This document shows positions 58,105 to 64,000 of a stretch of 64,000 nucleotides of DNA, one piece after another. The DNA lies in NCBI GenBank assembly GCA_039566865.1, contig CM076954.1, positions 9,866,001 through 9,930,000 on the forward strand, in the 5' to 3' direction. The notes under the pieces were generated by a model. That model saw only the letters and a list, made by a program, of their open reading frames with translations. It was not told the DNA's origin and searched no databases. The DNA comes from Aurelia coerulea. Lineage: Eukaryota > Cnidaria > Scyphozoa > Semaeostomeae > Ulmaridae. Position 1 is the stretch's first letter; each line of letters begins with the position of its first letter. Made by a program: the position numbers and the translations under genes.

Positions 58105-58455
58105 TTAAATGGCGATCAAATGAAATTTTATCGCGGTTAATGGAACTTTGATGTCTGTATGGTGTGGTATGAGGGGGGCTAGGCCCCTGCACATGTCATG
58201 TTTATTTTGAAGGAATTTAGTCATGCCATCGTAGCATATGGCCTTCCGTTCCGCTCTTTACACCAGTCGGTTAGTTCATGAGCCGTTTGTTTTGATTATT
58301 GTTTGTTATTCTCAGGAGTAACTTCCTGCTGTCTTGTGCATTGGGAGCAGAAGTTTTGCCTTTTTCTCGTGGCTAGTATAAAAGTGAAACGTGTTGGTTT
58401 ATCGTTGTCTATCTTCATCAGCCAGAGACAGCAGGTGGTTCTGCGATTCAAGTTC
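58103..58455 (+). repeat. Split direct repeat A1 (element 2)
   Basis: Begins CATTAAATGGCGATCAAATG; identical in extent to 62463-62815. It includes a GTATAAAAG box at about 58377, which could serve as a TATA-type promoter for gag (inference). Confidence 0.85.
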
Positions 58456-58536
58456 GCTGTGTGCGGTGACGTGTCATTGAACTGCTTTGGTGAGAGCTTT
58501 CTGATTTGAATTATTTTCTCTCGTGTTATATTTATC

Positions 58537-59672
58537 ATGTCTGATGAAGATACTTCGACTAACTCGAATTTGACAGGTGGAGATTTAATGGGTGCAAGAT
58601 TGGGGTTCTTGAATCAGCTATATCGAATATTCAGCAGTCAGTCGGGCGTCTTTTGACTTCGGGGGGGCCTGATGTCACTGTTTCAAACCAAGATGCAACA
58701 TCGTTCTCTGGTACAAGCTCACAGGCATCCGTTATTTCTACGAGCTCAGGTCAATCTGCTTTTAGCCAAAACTTTGCCCCTTCATTTTTGCCCGTGGCTT
58801 CAGTTGGCCTTAGTCAATCTAATGTTTTTCTGTCGTCAAGCCTCCAGGGTCAGCCGACCACGAGCTCAGCCTCAGCTCAGTCCACCAGTGTCCCAAGCCT
58901 AGCTAATTGGAATATTCCTAAAGAACTTTTTGCGTTGAATCCTCAACTTTTTGTCACCAGCCAAATTTCACAGCCTGGTTTTTCCGTTGCTGAAAGTCTG
59001 CCGCCTGTACCTGGTTACATTGTAAACATGGTAAAGAAGAACATTTTTGTCGATTTGGTCCTTTTGCGCCCAGCGAATTTGGACAAACTCCCCCCAGTTG
59101 AACCTGTTGGGGCTCAGTTAATGCGCCTTTTGAAATGCGAAAAAAATTCAGAGTTGCAGCCAATTCGCAATTTTCAGGACTGGGCTGAGGCATGGATCGT
59201 GTTTGCTTCCTTGTACCTCCAATTCAATCAGAGCAAAGTTGGGCAGCTCATGGGTTATTTTTTGCAAATATCTAAAATCCAGAGAGAATCTTATGGCGAA
59301 GGATGGTTGGCTTATGATCGTGCTTTTCGCAAGAGGGTGGCAGAAAATCCCTTGTCAACTTGGTCCGATATTGATGTGAATCTTTTTGTCTCCAATGTCT
59401 TCCAAAAGTTCTCAAATAGTTCAGTGGCCTCTCCTTCGAAACCAGTTGTAAGCAATATTGAATCACCTAGTCAAGGAATTTGTGTCTTTTGGAATCGAGG
59501 AGATTGCAGGTTCGACCCGTGCAGATACCGCCATGTTTGCTGTTTATGTCAGGGCTCACATACTGCTAGCAAGTGTTCTCGTGTTTCAACATCTCGTGGT
59601 AGCTTTCAAAGGAGGTCCAGAAGTAGGTCCCCTTCACCTAAGAGTCCTCCAAGAAAGAAGAAAAACAAGTGA
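58537..59672 (+). pseudogene. gag: DIRS/Ngaro-type gag protein (one frameshift)
   Basis: The likely start is ATG 58537 (MSDEDTSTNSNLTGGDL...). The run GGGG at 58602-58605 throws the frame, and the main 339-codon frame takes over. Numbered from 58653, it has a Ser/Gln/Thr-rich N-terminus (1-85) and a central domain with FQDWAEAW (174-181), YGEGWLAYDRAFRKR (214-228) and WSDIDVNLF (237-245). The W...YDxxFR...W..D pattern is typical of gag-like proteins of DIRS-order elements. A C-terminal Cys/His cluster (CVFWNRGDCRFDPC, HVCCLCQGSHTASKC, 277-308) and an RS/basic tail (RRSRSRSPSPK) follow. It should bind the element RNA and package it; the tail may be a nuclear signal. One missing base separates it from an intact gene. 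Confidence 0.75.
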
Positions 59673-60404
59673 CTAACTGATGACAGTTTCTCTAACTCTG
59701 CCTTGGTATTACCTACGCCTTTGGAAATAACCCCCTTTGAGTTATTATATGTGCTGTCAATTTAGGAGCTACATCTTCATCCTGATACTTTGTAGGTTTA
59801 ATTGGATTGGAGTTGGGTAGGATTCCTTCCAATGGAGCAGAAATATCGAGGATTTGGGCAAATCGAAACTGGATCGAAAGTGATTTAGAGTTTTAACAAG
59901 AAAACAAAAATCTAGTTGATAACCAAATTTGAAATGTTGTTTTGTTTTGAGTTTATTTGCGTATTTGTGTTGGTTGGTTAGTTAGTTAGTCAGTTGGCTG
60001 CGTAAATCATTAGCCGAATTTATTTACGGATGATTTTCAGTCTTTCCCTTCTTGCCGGCTTTGTAGGTTCTTTGAGCAGTCGTGTGGAATCCAAAACGTT
60101 TGCGAAATTTACATCCTCTCCCCTTTTGGGTTGTTTTGGTAAAGCTCAGCAGAAACTTTAAAACGAATTCAAAAAACTTCCCGTAGTTTCTGAATATCAG
60201 CCAAAATTTCTAAAATTCTTAAATTTCGGGGTTTTCTTTACTATTTTATTTTATATAGTTATGTGAGTTATGGTAGTCCTAGGCCCAAGTTATTTAAGTG
60301 TGTCGGTTTTGGTTGTGGTTGTTGTTGTTTTCGTTCTTGTTCTGCAGGTATTTGTAGCTCAGTTATATTTTCTAAAAATGGTTGTCAAGGCGATAATTTA
60401 AATT
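59673..60404. other. Non-coding spacer after gag
   Basis: This is where RT would be expected; no frame of note. The GGTTGGTTAGTTAGTTAGTC-like stretch near 59970 is simple sequence. Confidence 0.5.
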
Positions 60405-61466
60405 GGAGACATTTAAAGCGAATAATAAAGTCGTTTTAGGCTTTTTAAAGCCAAACGTGTTAGTACCCTGGTGGTTGAAAGCCAGAAACGTTTCAAGTGT
60501 TAAGGCGAGTTGAGCCAAGCGTTTCGAAGTGTAAAGGCTTGTTAGAGAGCGCATGTCATGAAGCTGATTGGTTCATGCAATACATTTCTCTCTCTTGTTT
60601 ATTACAAAGCACAGGATCGAGGCTGAATTTTCATTGCAATGAAAATTCATGAAACAGAAAGGAAAATTCACGAGACAATGGAATTCCACTCAAAACTTGT
60701 TTGTTGTATTAACCAATGGCTAATGTGACATATGTGCTTTAGGCCGAGCGTTTCGAAGTGTGAGGGCTTTTTAGACCAAACGTTTCAAAGTGTTAAGGCT
60801 TTTTTAGACCAAACGTTTCAAAGTGTTAAGGCTTTCAGGCCAAACGTTTTCAAAGTGTTAAGGCTTTTTGGGCCAAACGTTTCTAGTGTTAAGGCTTTTT
60901 AGGCCAAACGTTTAAAAGTGTTAAGGCTTTTTAGGCCAAACGTTTCAAAGTGTTAAGGATTTTTGGGCCAAACGTTTCAAAGTGTCAAGGCTTGTGTAGC
61001 CAAAAGTGTCAAGGCCTGTGTGGCCAAAAGTTTCAAGGCTTGTGTAGCCTAACGTTTCAAAGTGTCAAGGCTTGTGTAGCCAAAGGTGTCAAGGCCTGTG
61101 TGGCCAGACGTTAAAAAGTGTCAAGGCCTGTGTGGCCAAACGTTGACAAGTGTCAAGGCTTGTGTAGCCAAAAGTGTCAAGGCCTGTGTGGCCAAACGTT
61201 TCAAAGTGTCAAGGCTTGTTTAGCCAAAAGTGTCAAGGCCTGTGTGGCCAAACGTTTTAAGGCTTGTGTAGCCTAACGTTTCAAAGTGTTAAGGCTTGTG
61301 TAGCCAAAAGTGTCAAGGCCTGTGTGGCCAAACGTTAAAAAGTGTCAAGGCCTGTGTGGCCAAACGTTAAAAAGTGTCAAGGCTTGTGTAGCCAAACGTT
61401 AAAAGTGTCAAGGCTTGTGTAGCCAAACGTTAAAAAGTGTCAAGGCTTGTGTAGCCAAACGTTTCA
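60405..61466 (+). repeat. Minisatellite, ~27-32-bp units
   Basis: Units follow AAGTGTTAAGGCTTTTTAGG + CCAAACGTTTCA on the left, shifting to AAGTGTCAAGGCTTGTGTAG + CCAAACGTT on the right. A unique gap lies at about 60550-60735. More than 25 units with graded divergence; GGCTTGTGTAGCC and GGCCTGTGTGGCC are themselves near-palindromic. Confidence 0.85.
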
Positions 61467-61468
61467 AC

Positions 61469-61470
<2 letters not shown>

Positions 61471-61500
<30 letters not shown>

Positions 61501-61505
61501 TATTA

Positions 61506-61557
<52 letters not shown>
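61471..61557. repeat. (TTA)n microsatellite
   Basis: About 28 units. A Penelope-type terminal fragment (ACGTTTCGATTATA) follows at 61560-61640, so this tract probably came with it. Confidence 0.9.
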
Positions 61558-61770
61558 ATGACCTAAACCCAAATTCAGAATAAGCAGAAAATAAAAAAGA
61601 GAAATAGAACTGTTTGATAAAAACGTTTCGATTATATTATCATTATATTATATTATTATATTGTAATAATAATATTATATAATATATACTAATATATATA
61701 ATAGATATAATATAAAGAAAAAGAAATGAATAGCTAAATTTCAGCTAATTAAGGCCTTGTTAAGCCAAAT
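61558..61770 (-). mobile_element. Fragments of a Penelope terminus and a LINE tail
   Basis: 61560-61640 resembles the Penelope terminal segments (AGCAGAAAATAAAA...ACGTTTCGAT) without the CTGANGA box. 61725-61765 is the inverted LINE tail AGCTAATTAAGGCC. A TA-rich palindromic stretch lies between. Confidence 0.4.
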
Positions 61771-61879
61771 GTTTCAAAGTGTCATGCTTCAAAGTTTCAA
61801 AGTTTCAAAGTATGAGGATGGTTACGCCAAAGGTGTTTAATACCCTGGTGGGTGAACGCCAAACGTTTCAAAGTGTTAT

Positions 61880-61975
61880 GGCTTGATGACCCATTGAGCG
61901 AGAGCCGTTAAGGCTTGGTGATCCCGTGGGTGAGAGCCGTTAAGGCTTGGTGAACTCGCGGGTGAGAGCCAAAAA
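61880..61975 (+). repeat. Three-unit tandem repeat
   Basis: The unit GTGAGAGCCGTTAAGGCTTGG occurs about three times with small changes. Confidence 0.6.
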
Positions 61976-62153
61976 AAAAAATTAAGTGTTAATGTTTGTT
62001 ATGTCAAAAGTATCTGACTCCTGGCAGGGGGTTTGCCTAGTCTTGGTTTTGTTTTGTTTATGAACACAATTTTTATTTGCGTCTATCCTGCAGCTATCCG
62101 CTTTCTACCTTTTCTCTTCAGGTGGTGATTGGGTGGGGCACTTCGTGTTGGGC

Positions 62154-62466
62154 GGAAAAATAATAAAGTATTTATTTCAGTCCAATCACCGACCTTAAAG
62201 TTGTTGTTGTTGTTCGTGCTAGCAAATTCCGGGCGGCTGCACTTACTGCCCAATTTTCTAGCAATTAGCTATTTCGGACTGTTTCGCAAAATTAGCCAAA
62301 TTTGCGCAAAAATTCCTTTTGTCACATTTCTACTCGTTTTCGGAACCGCGCGGACAAAACCTCAAATGAGAGTTTATGTGGATCTTGGCCTTTATGAAGT
62401 CAAATGAAGCATTGTAAATCTTGAGGGGTTTTGTCCTTCTGTTTCATTTTTATCAAAGGAACCATT
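62154..62466 (+). repeat. Split direct repeat B1 (element 2)
   Basis: Shares AGTATTTATTTCAGTCCAAT through AAAGGAACCATTAA with B2; homologous to B of element 1. Confidence 0.85.
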
Positions 62467-62815
62467 AAATGGCGATCAAATGAAATTTTATCGCGGTTAA
62501 TGGAACTTTGATGTCTGTATGGTGTGGTATGAGGGGGGCTAGGCCCCTGCACATGTCATGTTTATTTTGAAGGAATTTAGTCATGCCGTCGTAGCATATG
62601 GCCTTCCGTTCCGCTCTTTACACCAGTCGGTTAGTTCATGAGCCGTTTGTTTTGATTATTGTTTGTTATTCTCAGGAGTAACTTCCTGCTGTCTTGTGCA
62701 TTGGGAGCAGAAGTTTTGCCTTTTTCTCGTGGCTAGTATAAAAGTGAAACGTGTTGGTTTATCGTTGTCTATCTTCATCAGCCAGAGACAGCAGGTGGTT
62801 CTGCGATTCAAGTTC
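62463..62815 (+). repeat. Split direct repeat A2 (element 2)
   Basis: Second copy of A1, overlapping the last bases of B1. The junction to B2 (62816-62889) carries the CCACGGCCGTCGGTCGTGTG shared with element 1. Confidence 0.85.
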
Positions 62816-62889
62816 CCCACCCACCCGCCACTTTCTTTTCTGCCTCTTTTCTTTCCACGGCCGTCGGTCGTGTGACAGGTGCGTTGGCC

Positions 62890-63206
62890 CGGAAAAAATA
62901 ATAAAGTATTTATTTCAGTCCAATCACCGACCTTAAAGTTGTTGTTGTTGTTCGTGCTAGCAAATTCCGGGCGGCTGCACTTACTGCCCAATTTTCTAGC
63001 AATTAGCTATTTCGGACTGTTTCGCAAAATTAGCCAAATTTGCGCAAAAATTCCTTTTGTCACATTTCTACTCGTTTTCGGAACCGCGCGGACAAAACCT
63101 CAAATGAGAGTTTATGTGGATCTTGGCCTTTATGAAGTCAAATGAAGCATTGTAAATCTTGAGGGGTTTTGTCCTTCTGTTTCATTTTTATCAAAGGAAC
63201 CATTAA
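62890..63206 (+). repeat. Split direct repeat B2 (element 2)
   Basis: Second copy of B1. Ends at AACCATTAA, followed by host sequence. Confidence 0.85.
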
Positions 63207-63435
63207 AGTGTTTATGAATCGAAATTCTCGAATTTCATTTTTTTGCATCTTCCTATGAAACTTCAGATTGCGATCATTTTGATACCATTTATATCATCAC
63301 TGATCATTTGAAAAAAAAAATTATGGGTCTTCAAACTTCGTTGATTTGCTCTTTCTCTTGCGAAACTGAGGCCACGCGTCGTGACGTCATGCCTAGGATC
63401 GTAATTCTGAGAACCCTCTTATCATAACAACTAAA
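63207..63435 (+). promoter_or_regulatory. Upstream region of the THAP gene with a CRE-like site
   Basis: A perfect palindromic TGACGTCA at 63382-63389 lies about 50 bp before the ATG. No TATA box is evident close to the start. The retroelement ends at 63206, so its B2 segment borders this region. Promoter function is inference from position. Confidence 0.4.
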
Positions 63436-63822
63436 ATGGCGTCTAGCAGTCAGTCGTGCAAGCGTCGTGGAGGTCAATATTGCGTAGCTGGTCGCCCAAA
63501 CGGAGAGAGCTGCAAGAATGGACAGTACACAGAGGGTAAATCTATTCATGAATTCCCAAATAAGCAGAAAGATGCTAAAAGACATCAATTATGGGTGAAA
63601 TTTGTTCGAAGGCATCGACCACAGTGGACCAGCACCAACTCTTCGATTCTGTGTTCCGATCATTTTGAAGAATTCTGCTTAACAAAAAATCGAGCGATTG
63701 CTTTGCAACTGGGAATGAAGATGAAATTGAAGCCCGATGCAATTCCTACAGTCGACGAGCCACTGGAGCCAGCAGAAGAAATTGATGGAGATTGTTCTTT
63801 GACACGGAGAGCTAAACGACAG
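63436..63822 (+). CDS. THAP-domain protein, first exon
   Basis: ATG 63436 lies in a good context (CTAAAATGGCG). The 129-codon exon encodes a complete N-terminal THAP zinc-binding DNA-binding domain. C16 and C26 (or C8/C16) act as the first ligands, with the HEFPN motif at 38-42 and a conserved Trp at 53. CSDHF at 73-77 supplies the C-x2-H pair, and DAIPTV (101-106) is the AVPTIF-type box that closes the fold. The spacing of the first cysteines is wider than the usual C-x(2-4)-C. The exon ends at CAG/GTAAGG (63822/63823), a strong splice donor; the ORF's later residues are intronic. THAP proteins act in the nucleus as sequence-specific regulators or are transposase-derived. The remainder of the gene lies beyond the window. 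Confidence 0.8.
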
Positions 63823-64000
63823 GTAAGGTCGTATGTGGTGCATATTTTTCTTTAGTTAGGGCCTAAAAATTTTGTGTACGCCAGCAGACAAAAAAAGTGA
63901 GACGTTGGGAAACAGAAGACCCATATTTTATGGGAAGGATTATAACTAGAGTTTCAGAAGATCATCTAGTTTGACAAAATAGAATATATTTGACATCCTT
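63823..64000 (+). other. Start of THAP gene intron 1
   Basis: Begins GTAAGG. Frames close within about 30 bases and no second exon is seen before the window ends. Confidence 0.6.

Larger units (their letters stand above)
58103..63206 (+). mobile_element. Split-direct-repeat (Ngaro-like) retroelement with gag only
   Basis: Layout: A1 58103-58455, gag 58537-59672, non-coding spacer, B1 62154-62466, A2 62463-62815, B2 62890-63206. The A1-ORF-B1A2B2 order is diagnostic of Ngaro/PAT-type elements of the DIRS order. A1 and A2 are both 353 bp with about one visible difference, and B1/B2 are nearly identical. No RT, RNase H or tyrosine recombinase can be found in the 2.5 kb between gag and B1, which is instead filled by a minisatellite and a microsatellite. 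The copy is therefore young but non-autonomous. Its left border falls within a LINE, and its right border lies 230 bp before the THAP start codon. Confidence 0.8.

Noticed and set aside
60405..61466. CRISPR-like array of ~30-base units
   Set aside because: Units are directly tandem with graded divergence and no unique spacers; the context is eukaryotic.

Overview
The window looks like transposon-rich nuclear DNA of an invertebrate animal. The mix is Penelope-like elements with GIY-YIG nucleases, several non-LTR (LINE) families, tyrosine-recombinase-type retroelements with split direct repeats, a THAP-domain gene, spliced-looking exons and A+T-rich spacers. A cnidarian (anthozoan) is my best guess, by inference only. 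Nothing bacterial, organellar or viral is evident. Almost all recognisable coding sequence is transposon-derived. The one convincing host-type gene is the first exon of a THAP-domain protein at the right edge (63436-63822). Two more weak exon candidates lie on the minus strand at 83-306 and 8928-8974.

Left part (1-20 kb). After a possible terminal exon and a 0.77-kb MITE (1583-2356) comes a 4.6-kb element (3070-7648) with the layout A1 - interior - B1 - A2 - B2. These split direct repeats are the hallmark of Ngaro/PAT-type (DIRS-order) retrotransposons, but the interior has no evident protein. A G-run-rich MITE (9449-9842), a Penelope nuclease relic, a mariner-like palindromic MITE and a LINE 3' end follow. 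Region 13.3-18.4 kb is a graveyard of Penelope-like elements. Several copies carry inverted terminal segments with hammerhead-ribozyme-like cores, and they are separated by (AAT)n tracts.

Middle part (20-35 kb). A degenerate satellite built on ACAAAT/ACAAAAT words extends from 22.2 to 33.9 kb. It is split by five insertions: three TA-flanked palindromic MITEs, a 1.5-kb TIR element encoding a helix-turn-helix fragment of an integrase-like transposase, and a 1.2-kb LINE. Just before it, an 829-bp TIR element with an 8-bp target duplication sits exactly on the stop codon of a LINE relic.

Right part (35-64 kb). A degenerate LINE (39.4-42.7 kb) is interrupted by a nearly perfect 1.5-kb fold-back element with an 11-bp target duplication. 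Removing the insert restores continuity of the LINE reading frame. A set of nested inverted repeats (43.8-50.8 kb) surrounds a decayed SWIM-zinc-finger/YqaJ-like gene. A second inverted structure (51.2-57.2 kb) contains a LINE whose RT/C-terminal frame is broken by a single stop codon. Last is a second split-direct-repeat retroelement (58103-63206). It has nearly identical repeat pairs and a DIRS/Ngaro-type gag, but a minisatellite-bearing spacer where RT, RNase H and recombinase should be. It ends 230 bp upstream of the THAP gene.

Most of the window is therefore nested insertions that can be partly ordered in time. The two split-repeat elements look young (about 1-3 visible differences between repeat copies) although neither could mobilise itself, which implies help from a related autonomous element elsewhere in the genome.
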